Origin: Ehrlichia ruminantium
GTDB taxonomy: Bacteria; Pseudomonadota; Alphaproteobacteria; Rickettsiales; Anaplasmataceae
Direction: 5' to 3'
DNA: 45,793 bases
Assembly: GCF_009728835.1 (NCBI RefSeq)
Contig: NZ_CP033455.1
Span: forward strand, 696,826-742,618
Below, in pieces: positions 10,047-18,130 of this stretch. A model generated the notes under the pieces. The model worked only from the letters and a program-made list of their open reading frames with translations, ran no database searches and was not told the origin of the DNA. Within the stretch, counting starts at the first letter, position 1. Every line of letters begins with the position of its first letter. A program made the position numbers and the translations under genes.

Positions 10047-10357
10047 ATACTTAGTTATGGGTCTTTTTAGTATTTTAAATTGAATAGATCATTTTGATAT
10101 TATCAATAATCTGATAATGTATCATTAATATACCTTGTGTCAAGTAGGTTTTTTCTTAAATGGGATAGATTAAAATATTAATTATTTGATATATCTTCAA
10201 TCTATGTAATGTTATTTTTTTACAGAAATACAAGCAAAACTATAGTGATTTTAAAGTTTTTACTAATGATACGTTTATTAAAAAGGCTTTATTAAGTTAA
10301 ATTTTTTTGTATTATTAATTAGGTGAAGGTTTACTCAATTTTTAAGGAAGTTAATTC
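10047..10357. promoter_or_regulatory. Divergent intergenic region upstream of the isc unit and of the hydrolase gene
   Basis: These 311 bp separate two divergent genes and should hold both promoters. I see an interrupted inverted repeat (GATATTATCAATAATCTGATAATGTATC) near 10096-10123, just upstream of the IscR fusion start. It could be an operator for the fused regulator, but it does not match the E. coli IscR consensus. No clear -35/-10 pair stands out in this AT-rich DNA. Confidence 0.35.
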
Positions 10358-11080
10358 ATGAGAGAAATATTTTTTAATGGTGCAGTAGGAAAAATTGAAG
10401 GGAAGTATCATCATAATAAAACAATAGGAGCCCCAATTGCTTTGATTTTTCATCCTCACCCCCAATATGGTGGAAATATGGATAATAAGATTGTCTATAA
10501 CCTATACAATATATTTGCAAACAATGGATTTTCTGTTTTAAGAATTAATTTTCGTGGGGTAGGTAAGTCGTCTGGTAATTTTGAAAAGGGCATTGGTGAG
10601 TTAAGTGACGGTGCAGCAGCAGCAGACTGGCTACAAAATAATAATATGGCATCATCTCCTTTTTGGGTTGCTGGCTTTTCTTTTGGTGCATGGGTTGCAA
10701 TGCAATTAATGATGAGACGTCCCGAAGTTGAAGGATTTATAGCAGTAGCTCCTCCTGCAAATAAATATGATTTTTCTTTTTTATCGCCTTGTCCTGTACC
10801 TGGTTTAATAATTCAAGGTGATCAGGATAGTATTTCTGATGAAGCTGCAGTTTCTCAACTTGCTGCCAGATTAAGTAATTCTATAAAAAGCGAATATATG
10901 CAATATTATGTCATAGAAAAGGCAGACCATTTTTTCCGTGATCACATGGATAAATTTAATGAGATTGTTGATAATTATATAAAGTTTTGCTTATCTGAAT
11001 CTGCTGGTAATCGTAAAAAGGATGTTGCTAATAAAAAAGTGAAATATCGCCGTATTGTTATGCAAGATGAACCAGTATAA
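10358..11080 (+). CDS. Alpha/beta hydrolase of the COG2945 type
   Basis: The 240-residue cytoplasmic protein has an alpha/beta hydrolase core: an early HPHPQYGGNMDN segment, the LRINFRGVGKSSG loop, nucleophile elbow GFSFG (S108), a likely acid in GDQDS (D155 or D157) and histidine H191 (KADHFF). The pattern fits the COG2945 small hydrolases common in alphaproteobacteria; the natural substrate is unknown. A basic tail (about 215-235, NRKKDVANKKVKYRR) extends beyond the fold. AAGGAAG lies just upstream of the ATG and is a good ribosome-binding site. Confidence 0.85.
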   Translation: MREIFFNGAVGKIEGKYHHNKTIGAPIALIFHPHPQYGGNMDNKIVYNLYNIFANNGFSVLRINFRGVGKSSGNFEKGIGELSDGAAAADWLQNNNMASSPFWVAGFSFGAWVAMQLMMRRPEVEGFIAVAPPANKYDFSFLSPCPVPGLIIQGDQDSISDEAAVSQLAARLSNSIKSEYMQYYVIEKADHFFRDHMDKFNEIVDNYIKFCLSESAGNRKKDVANKKVKYRRIVMQDEPV

Positions 11081-11707
11081 TTAGTTAGCATTTTGTATTT
11101 ATCTTGTACATAATAGAAAGAAAAGTCGGCTGTAGTGTAAAAACGGTTTGATGGTATTGTTTTTACTGTAGCTAATGTATTATCAGCTAACTGTGAATAA
11201 GGGAGTACTTACTGTTTTATTATAGGTATAGAATGTAGTGGTATTATAAGTGCCTTACATTTTGATTGAGAATCAATACTATGTATACTTTTTTGGATTG
11301 TCATTCCTAAAAGTTGCAATTTGGCACTTCCACCTATATGTACCATCATATGCTATAGAATTTGTAGTACATGATTATAAAAAATTATACTAATGTATGC
11401 CTTGTGTCAGTAACGAGTCGTACAATATGTTTGATTTGTAATAATTTCAATATAGTGTCTGTGGGTGAAATTATATTATGCTGTTGTTAAAATATTAGTT
11501 TTGCTAGATAATAATTCTTTTTTTAATAATTATATATTACTTAAGGTAAGAATGCATAAAATTATGCCATATTGTATGTTGAGTATGTTTCGATAAAATC
11601 TTAAAAAAGCAGTACATTATAAACTTGTTTTTTCTAGTAATAAATCATAAGTTACCATGTAATATTGCTTATATACTTTGCTACTTTAAGCATTTTGTGT
11701 TATAGAT
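11081..11707. other. Long intergenic region before lysK
   Basis: No convincing gene. It contains a perfect 8-bp stem (GTAAAAAC at 11137-11144 with GTTTTTAC at 11159-11166) that may terminate the hydrolase transcript, and a short piece of virB8 (11351-11392). A 46-codon minus-strand ORF (11209-11349) has no recognisable relative. The lysK promoter should lie in the last 150 bp but I cannot place it. Confidence 0.4.
11351..11392 (+). pseudogene. Short virB8 3'-end fragment
   Basis: The bases reading EFVVHDYKKL followed by a stop nearly match the last codons of virB8 (43965-44010), in inverted orientation relative to the parent. Only about 40 bp are recognisable. Confidence 0.7.
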
Positions 11708-13279
11708 ATGGGCTCTATAAGTTATGAAAATATTATATATATGATGGAACAATATAAATTTTGGCCATTTCACGAAGCAGAAAAAATATTAAAAAGATTT
11801 GGAGAAAATCAAGATATTATTTTTGAGACAGGCTATGGTCCATCAGGTCTTCCTCACATTGGCACTTTTGGAGAAGTATTGCGCACTACAGCAATAATGA
11901 ACGCTCTTAAAAAAATATGCCCTAATATAACAACAAAAATTATTGTTATATCAGATGATATGGATGGGTTACGCAAGATTCCAGATAACATTCCAAATCA
12001 AGATATGTTAAGCCATCACTTAGATAAACCTTTGACTATGATACCTGATCCGTTCTCTACTCATAATAGTTATGGAGAACATATGAATATGTTATTATGT
12101 AAGTTTCTTGACTTATTTGGTTTTCAGTATGAGTTCAAGAGTGCGACACAGTGTTATAACAGTGGTATTTATGATGATAAGCTTCTTCTTTTATTAAAAA
12201 ATTATGATAAAGTTATGAATGTTATGCTTCCTACTTTAGGTAGTGAAAGACAAAAAACTTATAGTCCTTTTTTGCCAATATGTCCTAAAACATCAAGAGT
12301 GCTACAAGTGCCTATAATTAATGTTGATACTAATGCAGGTACAATTTCTTATAGAGATAATGATGGTAAAACTATTGAGATACCAGTAACAGGTGGAAAA
12401 TGTAAATTGCAATGGAAACCTGATTGGGGAATGAGGTGGTCTGCATTAAATATAAAATATGAGGCCTATGGCAAAGATCTACAACCATCTGCTGAACTTT
12501 CTAGTAAAATCTGCGAGATTTTAGGTAGTGAACCCCCAGTATTATTTTGTTATGAATTATTTCTTGATAAGGATGGTAAAAAGATATCTAAGTCTAAAGG
12601 CAATGGAATTTCAATAGAAGATTGGCTTTCTTATGCTCCATCTGAAAGTTTAGCATTATACATATTACAAAATCCAAGAAAAGCTAAAAAATTGTATTTT
12701 GACGTAATTCCACGTTCTATGGATGATTATCTTGATTTGGTAGATGACTATCATAATAATCCTAATTGTGATAATCCTGTGTGGCATATTCATAATGGAA
12801 ATGTGCCAGTAATTAATATTGCTGGTTTAAGTTTTTCTTTATTACTAAATTTAGCATCAGTATGTAATGCTGAGAAAAGTGAAGTATTATGGGGATTTAT
12901 TAAAAAATATAAACCTGATGACTCTGTATTAAATAATAGAATTCTATCTCAATTAGTAGACTTTTCTGTGAAGTACTATCATGACTTTGTTAAACCACAT
13001 AAAATTTATAAGATTCCAGATGACGATGAAAAAATTATATTAGATGATCTTAAAAGTATACTTAGTGAATTTCCAGACAATACCACAGCTGAGGAGATAC
13101 AAAATAGTATATTTTCTTTAGGCAAGAAATATTACTTTAATGATTTACGGTCTTGGTTTCAACGTCTTTATGAGATTCTACTAGGGCAGAGTCATGGTCC
13201 TAGACTTGGTTCTTTTATCAAATTATATGGAATAGATAACACTGTAGAATTAATTAATCAATCCTTAGGAAGGCAATAA
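11708..13279 (+). CDS. lysK: Lysyl-tRNA synthetase, class I
   Basis: The 523-residue enzyme charges tRNA-Lys. It belongs to the archaeal-type class I family used by Rickettsiales and some other alphaproteobacteria instead of class II LysS. The HIGH-like signature is PSGLPHIGT (45-53) and the KMSKS-like loop is KISKS (292-296). Length matches the family. The ATG at 11708 gives the normal distance to the first signature. It stands alone, with long non-coding stretches on both sides. Confidence 0.95.
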   Translation: MGSISYENIIYMMEQYKFWPFHEAEKILKRFGENQDIIFETGYGPSGLPHIGTFGEVLRTTAIMNALKKICPNITTKIIVISDDMDGLRKIPDNIPNQDMLSHHLDKPLTMIPDPFSTHNSYGEHMNMLLCKFLDLFGFQYEFKSATQCYNSGIYDDKLLLLLKNYDKVMNVMLPTLGSERQKTYSPFLPICPKTSRVLQVPIINVDTNAGTISYRDNDGKTIEIPVTGGKCKLQWKPDWGMRWSALNIKYEAYGKDLQPSAELSSKICEILGSEPPVLFCYELFLDKDGKKISKSKGNGISIEDWLSYAPSESLALYILQNPRKAKKLYFDVIPRSMDDYLDLVDDYHNNPNCDNPVWHIHNGNVPVINIAGLSFSLLLNLASVCNAEKSEVLWGFIKKYKPDDSVLNNRILSQLVDFSVKYYHDFVKPHKIYKIPDDDEKIILDDLKSILSEFPDNTTAEEIQNSIFSLGKKYYFNDLRSWFQRLYEILLGQSHGPRLGSFIKLYGIDNTVELINQSLGRQ

Positions 13280-13315
13280 TCAATTGCTATATTACCCTTA
13301 TAATATTCTAGCAAA

Positions 13316-13476
13316 ATATTGATATTAATATATCTGCAATATCATTTTTACACCATCAAGTTCGTATTATTGTTGGTACATTAGTTGAATGTGGTAAGGG
13401 TAATTTTTCCCCAGAACATATCAAAAGCATAATTGACGCAAAAATAGGTCTTATGCTGATATAACAGTCCCACCTA
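13316..13476 (+). pseudogene. truA 3'-region fragment
   Basis: This piece closely matches, in inverted orientation, truA codons for about residues 180-236 (parent about 15671-15835; protein HHQVRIIVGTLVECGKGNFS). A 1-bp deletion at GCAAAAATAGG shifts the frame and the end diverges. It is the first of four truA pieces between 13.3 and 15.4 kb. Confidence 0.9.
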
Positions 13477-13847
13477 GTATTTCCTTATCTTATGCAATAG
13501 TCTACAATGAAAAAAGTATTTTATATTGTGTATACAATGTGACGTTACTAATAGGTATTAATCTTAACCAGAATAACTGTTTTAAGTTCTGAAATAAACA
13601 GTATATGCTTAACAAAGTAGTAAAATAGAAAAACTTCAAATAAAAATTATTATTACAATTGTCATATTAGCTTAATCTTTTTTCAGAAAAGCTCTTACAC
13701 AATTTTCCATTATTACGGATGTGTGAATTATTAGATCTTGTTATATAAAGTCAAAATACTCACATAAGTGCAGTATACACCTTAGCACCACCTAGCTTGT
13801 TTTGCTTGCCTTTTCATGTATAACCTTCTTGAAGTATTACGTAGTAT
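13477..13847. other. Intergenic DNA between truA fragments
   Basis: AT-rich, no recognised gene or repeat. It is probably further eroded duplicate DNA. Confidence 0.35.
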
Positions 13848-13905
13848 GCATTAGTTAAATATGGTAAAGACAATTTTTCTCAGGAACATATAATAAAAAT
13901 ATGAT
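13848..13905 (+). pseudogene. Second, more decayed truA fragment
   Basis: These bases align to the same truA segment as part of the 13316 copy (LVECGKGNFSPEHI), but with several substitutions. It is therefore an independent or older duplication of the same codons. Confidence 0.7.
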
Positions 13906-13907
13906 TA

Positions 13908-14010
13908 CAGCAGTTGTTGCTCTATTCTAAATAAACCTGCACCATTATAAGGATTTAATTTTCTATCTTTTAAATCCTGTAAACCTGTAAATTTCATGAC
14001 ACCAGTAAAA
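13908..14010 (-). pseudogene. Fragment of an unidentified coding sequence
   Basis: The minus strand is open and protein-like (TGVMKFTGLQDLKD, then RKLNPYNGAGLFRIEQQ), bounded by duplicated gene pieces on both sides. I do not recognise the parent, which is not in this window. Confidence 0.45.
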
Positions 14011-14106
14011 TACTCAAATATTATTCAAATATATCTAGAAACATTCTCTACTGATGAGTTATCTGAGTCTATGTTACTTAGTATGTGAATATTGTATTAA
14101 AAATCA

Positions 14107-14382
14107 TAAATGGACCATATTTCCACTCATACGCTAATTTTAGTGCTTTATCTATTACTGATATATTAGAAGATAATTCTGGCACTAAAGAAGCAATATA
14201 CATTAAAGTGTTTGATCATATATAACGCATGAATTTTCCATAACTTATTACCAACATTAAATAAACTTTGAATGTTTCCAAATTCATGATTGACATAAGA
14301 TACAGGCCTATATAAGCCAGTATATAAATCTATAACCTGATCATTATATCCATTATAAAGTTCATAAGAAGCGTAGATTTCT
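14107..14382 (-). pseudogene. Fragment of the 3-hydroxyacyl-CoA dehydrogenase-like gene
   Basis: This closely matches 35407-35685 in the same orientation (protein SYELYNGYNDQVIDLYTGLY, then VNHEFGNIQSLFN). An indel after FNVGNK shifts the frame, so the 83-residue ORF here is part copy and part nonsense. Confidence 0.92.
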
Positions 14383-14464
14383 AATAATATAAATATGTGA
14401 TACATCAATCTATGCAATGCAATTTAAGTATATATAATTCATAATCTTATGATAGGTTATTACT

Positions 14465-14654
14465 TATACATATATTGTCAGAAATGCAATAAATTATAAC
14501 TTAATATCTAACTCTATTGTTGTAGTACATGTAAAAAAACAAACACTGACTTTCATGCAAGATTTTCAGCAAAAATGAGATGTTATGTATATGAAATAAT
14601 AAATCGTTATTAACCTTTAACAGATAGATTATAACCGAGCATGGTTAGTACGTA
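14465..14654 (+). pseudogene. truA middle-region fragment
   Basis: It matches truA about 15975-16170 in inverted orientation, including codons for the TDFHARFSAKM region and RAWLVRT. Substitutions introduce stops. It lies downstream of the C-terminal pieces, so the copied order is scrambled relative to truA. Confidence 0.9.
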
Positions 14655-14785
14655 ACTTTCTTATAAAATATTTACGATATAAATAATGTTCAATTAATAA
14701 TAATGTCACTGAAGTTAGGTCTAGATTAGAATTGACCTATCATTTAAATTATGATAATTTATGGAATGTTTATTTTTGAGATATT

Positions 14786-15196
14786 ATGATAGTCAGAATT
14801 CTTTGCATGGTTTTACTTTTATTAGGTAGTGGCTGTACACTTATAAATATGCATCATGGTTATCCTGTTTCAGAGATTGGTTTATGGAATAAAATCAAAG
14901 TAGGTGATTCTGATAGTCAAGTAACACAATTACTAGGTGTTCCATGCATTGTTGAGGGTAATGTATGGTATTATATTTCTTACAGTGTATATAAAAAGCG
15001 TTTTTTTTCGACAAAGGAATATGAGTCTTCTACGTTAAAATTGACATTTGATGATCAAAGTAAAAAGGTAATAGAAGTAAAAAACATAAAAATAAATAAA
15101 ACTCAACTAATGCAATTACTTAAGAAAGATACACAAATTACTGGAATTAATGATAGTCCATTACGCAATTTTGGTGGTGGATTATTGATTAAATAA
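14786..15196 (+). CDS. BamE/SmpA-like outer membrane assembly lipoprotein
   Basis: The 136-residue precursor has a lipoprotein signal with lipobox LGSGC (C17). The mature part follows the SmpA/OmlA/BamE pattern: an early HHGYPV turn, then IKVGDSDSQVTQLLGVP (helix and turn) and VWYYISYSV strands. BamE helps BamA fold beta-barrel proteins into the outer membrane, reached here by Lol-type sorting. Ehrlichia outer membranes are rich in beta-barrel proteins. The gene sits alone among truA fragments, and its own sequence looks intact. The family is assigned with fair confidence; the BAM role is inferred. Confidence 0.78.
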   Translation: MIVRILCMVLLLLGSGCTLINMHHGYPVSEIGLWNKIKVGDSDSQVTQLLGVPCIVEGNVWYYISYSVYKKRFFSTKEYESSTLKLTFDDQSKKVIEVKNIKINKTQLMQLLKKDTQITGINDSPLRNFGGGLLIK

Positions 15197-15632
15197 TATG
15201 TATAGCGTTGTGAGTTTTTATTAAATAATCTTACAATAAGCTTTGATATAGTTAGGGTATGTGCTTTTTTTAATATTAAAAATACAGTAACAGTCACATG
15301 TTGCATTAAAGGGAGCCATAATTTTTCTAGTTTTAGAGCAAAATGTTGTCAGTATAGATAATTTTACCATATTATCATCCATTTAATTAGTCTCATTAAA
15401 ATTGTATTATTTATTTATGAAAAACCGAAATATGATTGATTTTGCAATTATTAATAGCCTAATCATTGAATAGTAGTAATTGTGTTCTAATCAACTCCTA
15501 GTAAAGAATTAGATAAAGTATATAACCTATATACTTATATTCATGTTATATAAGGTATCATGTTTTTAGATAATTTGCTATAATTAATCCTATATTTTAA
15601 GTAATATGTATAATACACTGTATTTCTTGATA
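15197..15632. other. Intergenic region between the BamE-like gene and truA
   Basis: It holds one short truA fragment (15304-15354) and otherwise featureless AT-rich DNA between convergent genes. Confidence 0.4.
15304..15354 (+). pseudogene. Short truA fragment close to truA itself
   Basis: About 50 bp (CATAATTTTTCTAGTTTTAG and flanks) are a near-perfect inverted copy of truA 15885-15931. Together with the parent it forms an inverted repeat spaced about 530 bp. Confidence 0.85.
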
Positions 15633-16373
15633 TCATGAATAGTCTACTTTCACAAAATATAATCCATAAGGTGGAGCTGTTACACCAGCATAAGACCTAT
15701 CTTTTGCGTCAATTATGTTTTTGATATGTTCTGGAGAAAAATTACCCTTACCACATTCAACTAATGTACCAACAATAATACGAACTTGATGGTGTAAAAA
15801 TGATATTGCAGATATATTAATATCAATATATGGATGACTATATGTAATAGTTAAATTATCTATAGTTTTTACAGGACTTTTGGACTGACAACATTTTGCT
15901 CTAAAACTAGAAAAATTATGGTTTCCTTTAATGTAACATATTGCCTTTATCATATTTTCAACATTTAAAGGAGTACGTACTAACCATGCTCGGTTATAAT
16001 CTATTGTTAAAGGTGAATAACGATTTATTATTTTGTATACATAATGTCTCATTTTTGCTGAAAATCTTGCATGAAAGTCAGTGTTTGTTTTTTCTACATG
16101 TACTACAACAATAGGGTTAGATATTAAGTGATAGTTTATTGCATTCCTGACAATATATGTATCAAAATCTGCTGCTAAATCAAAATGTGCCACCTGGCCT
16201 AATGCATGTACACCAGCATCAGTTCTACCTGCTGCATGTACTGTAACATACTGTTTTGAAAACTTAAATATTGCTTCTTCTAAAATTTCTTGAATAGAAT
16301 TTGAGGCATGATGTTGTTTTTGCCAACCGATAAAGTTTGATCCGTCATATTCTATAGTAATTTTATATCGCAT
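15633..16373 (-). CDS. truA: tRNA pseudouridine(38-40) synthase TruA
   Basis: The 246-residue enzyme isomerises uridines 38-40 in the tRNA anticodon arm. The catalytic aspartate D52 lies in AAGRTDAGVHALGQ, and the C-terminal SFLHHQVRIIVGTL segment is typical. Length is normal and the frame intact. Four truncated inverted copies of this gene lie within the 2.3 kb on its 3' side, unusually many for one housekeeping gene. Confidence 0.95.
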   Translation of the reverse strand: MRYKITIEYDGSNFIGWQKQHHASNSIQEILEEAIFKFSKQYVTVHAAGRTDAGVHALGQVAHFDLAADFDTYIVRNAINYHLISNPIVVVHVEKTNTDFHARFSAKMRHYVYKIINRYSPLTIDYNRAWLVRTPLNVENMIKAICYIKGNHNFSSFRAKCCQSKSPVKTIDNLTITYSHPYIDINISAISFLHHQVRIIVGTLVECGKGNFSPEHIKNIIDAKDRSYAGVTAPPYGLYFVKVDYS

Positions 16374-16569
16374 TATTAATGTTCTTTATTAACTATTACA
16401 TATTAGATACTGTAAATATTACTTATTTATACTATGATATCCACTTTTATTCATAACAATTTTTCTCATATCATGTAAAAAGATATCTTGATGCTCTTAT
16501 TTATTGACGTTTTAGTAAATATGTAATGAACCTTTTCTAAAATACCCTAAAGTTTGTAACAATAAATAT

Positions 16570-16664
16570 TCTTAGTTATCATAGATAAGAACATTATACC
16601 GTTATCACTTAATAATCTACTTATATTTTTTATAAATAAAGATAGATTATCAACATGTTCTGCT
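16570..16664 (-). pseudogene. Internal ubiG fragment
   Basis: The minus strand reads EHVDNLSLFIKNISRLLSDN and GIMFLSM, matching ubiG residues about 132-160 (plus strand about 408-495). Several substitutions separate the two. Confidence 0.88.
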
Positions 16665-16688
16665 ATGGCAACAAGGCTTTCTACTAAT

Positions 16689-16825
16689 TTTATTGTATTT
16701 TGTATTATATATAAGTCAAAAAATAAAAAGTCCTTATTTAACATGTTAAAAGTGAGTTTATTATCTAAGAAAACAAAAACAACATAAAAAATATCAAAGC
16801 TACTTAAAGTTGAAATAATGTGTCA
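16689..16825 (+). pseudogene. Decayed copy of the mutM upstream ORF and mutM start
   Basis: It aligns with 31680-31835, covering the 40-aa basic ORF and the first mutM codons (LLKVEIMCQ versus LPEVEIVCR). The small ORF's ATG has become ATA and indels disrupt it. It directly abuts the ubiG fragment. Confidence 0.8.
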
Positions 16826-16858
16826 AATATTTTATTATATAACTTACTATTAAATTTA

Positions 16859-17764
16859 CTACTTATTAGATAATAAGTACTGTAATAGTGCCTTACGTAC
16901 TGCAACACCCATTTTTACTTGTAGTAGAATTATAGAATGTTTTTCTGCTACATGATGAGATATTTCTGTACCTTTATTTGCAGGTCCAGGATGCATAATT
17001 ATTACATCTGGTCGTGTATAAGAAAGGTTATTAGAATTTAGCATATAAGTGTGAGCATATTCCTCTTTTGAAGAAATGATAAAATTAGTCATACGCTCTT
17101 TTTGTAGCCTTAATAACATAATAACATCAGCGTCACGAATCCCCTCAATAAAATTGTGATGTATACGCGATATTCCTCTTAAGTTACAAGCTAATGTTGG
17201 CGAAGCAACTATTGAAATATTAGCTCCATATCTCGATAATAATCTTATGTTAGATCTTGCAACTCTGCTATGCAGTATATCACCACATATAGATATATTT
17301 AAATTATGAATGTTATCTTTTATATAGCGTATAGTACAATAGTCTATTAATGCTTGTGTTGGATGTTCATGATGTCCGTCTCCTGCATTGATGATACAAC
17401 AGCTAGGTAAATATTCTGATATTTTTTTTATAAATTGGCTATATTGTGACCTTATAATAATTAAATCTGGATTCATTGCATGTATGTTTAACACAGTGTC
17501 TATAATGCTTTCTCCTTTGTTAATAGATGATGTGCTTGTATTTATAGTGATAGTATGTGCTCCTAAAGATTTTGCTGCAATTTCAAAAGAAGATAAAGTA
17601 CGTGTTGAACTTTCAAAAAATAAATTAACAATGATTTTTTTATGTAATGAATTATTGTTAATATTGTTATCATTGAAATGTTGTATTGCAATTTTAAAAA
17701 TAGATTCTATATCATAAGAACTTAGATCATTTACTTCCAATAACACATTCATTATATAACTCAT
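16859..17764 (-). CDS. pyrB: Aspartate carbamoyltransferase catalytic subunit PyrB
   Basis: The 301-residue enzyme condenses carbamoyl phosphate with aspartate in pyrimidine synthesis. The carbamoyl-phosphate loop is FFESSTRT (S53-T54-R55-T56), and the HPTQALIDYC motif lies at 134-143. LLRLQKERM and the MHPGPANKGTE region form the aspartate side. Length is normal for the class with no fused dihydroorotase. No pyrI lies nearby. Its 5' end and upstream DNA are duplicated at 27742-27950. Confidence 0.95.
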   Translation of the reverse strand: MSYIMNVLLEVNDLSSYDIESIFKIAIQHFNDNNINNNSLHKKIIVNLFFESSTRTLSSFEIAAKSLGAHTITINTSTSSINKGESIIDTVLNIHAMNPDLIIIRSQYSQFIKKISEYLPSCCIINAGDGHHEHPTQALIDYCTIRYIKDNIHNLNISICGDILHSRVARSNIRLLSRYGANISIVASPTLACNLRGISRIHHNFIEGIRDADVIMLLRLQKERMTNFIISSKEEYAHTYMLNSNNLSYTRPDVIIMHPGPANKGTEISHHVAEKHSIILLQVKMGVAVRKALLQYLLSNK

Positions 17765-18130
17765 TTACCTATAGAAAATGCAAAATTACAATTTATAACT
17801 ATCACATATTTTGTTAGAGCTTTCTATAACACTTCAATTATATTTATATATTACAATGGTAAATTAACATGAAAATAATCTTACCATAAATATAGTAATC
17901 TAGTTTTAAAAATACATAACTTCAATTAATCATTACGATTCAACTGTACTTAATAACTACAGACATTTTTTGAAATATACCAAGGCCATTAGTTAACAAA
18001 ATATTTTTTAACAAAACTACATATATTAGGTATATGCACTATAAATTGATAATCAAGAAGAGTTTTTTTTACTTTATCTAAATTTTTCTATAGGTATAAT
18101 GTTGTTTACTTAAATTAAGTAAATATTACT
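17765..18130. promoter_or_regulatory. Divergent promoter region of pyrB and gyrB
   Basis: These 366 bp separate the divergent pyrB and gyrB genes. TATAAT occurs at 18095-18100, 31 bp before the gyrB ATG, and is a plausible -10 box, but no strong -35 pairs with it. The pyrB-side 175 bp recur at 27742-27950, so any pyrB promoter was copied too. Confidence 0.4.

Larger units (their letters stand above)
16374..16858. other. Intergenic region holding ubiG and mutM fragments
   Basis: Apart from the two fragments at 16570-16664 and 16689-16825, I see only AT-rich DNA. A 65-residue minus-strand ORF (16547-16744) exists only because it crosses both fragments. Confidence 0.5.

Noticed and set aside
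11209-11349. 46-codon minus-strand ORF (starts MMVHIGGSAKLQ)
   Set aside because: No recognisable family, no ribosome-binding site, and an AT-rich debris-like context; not listed as a gene.
14166-14417. 83-codon ORF as a possible gene
   Set aside because: It is a frameshifted copy of part of the dehydrogenase-like gene.
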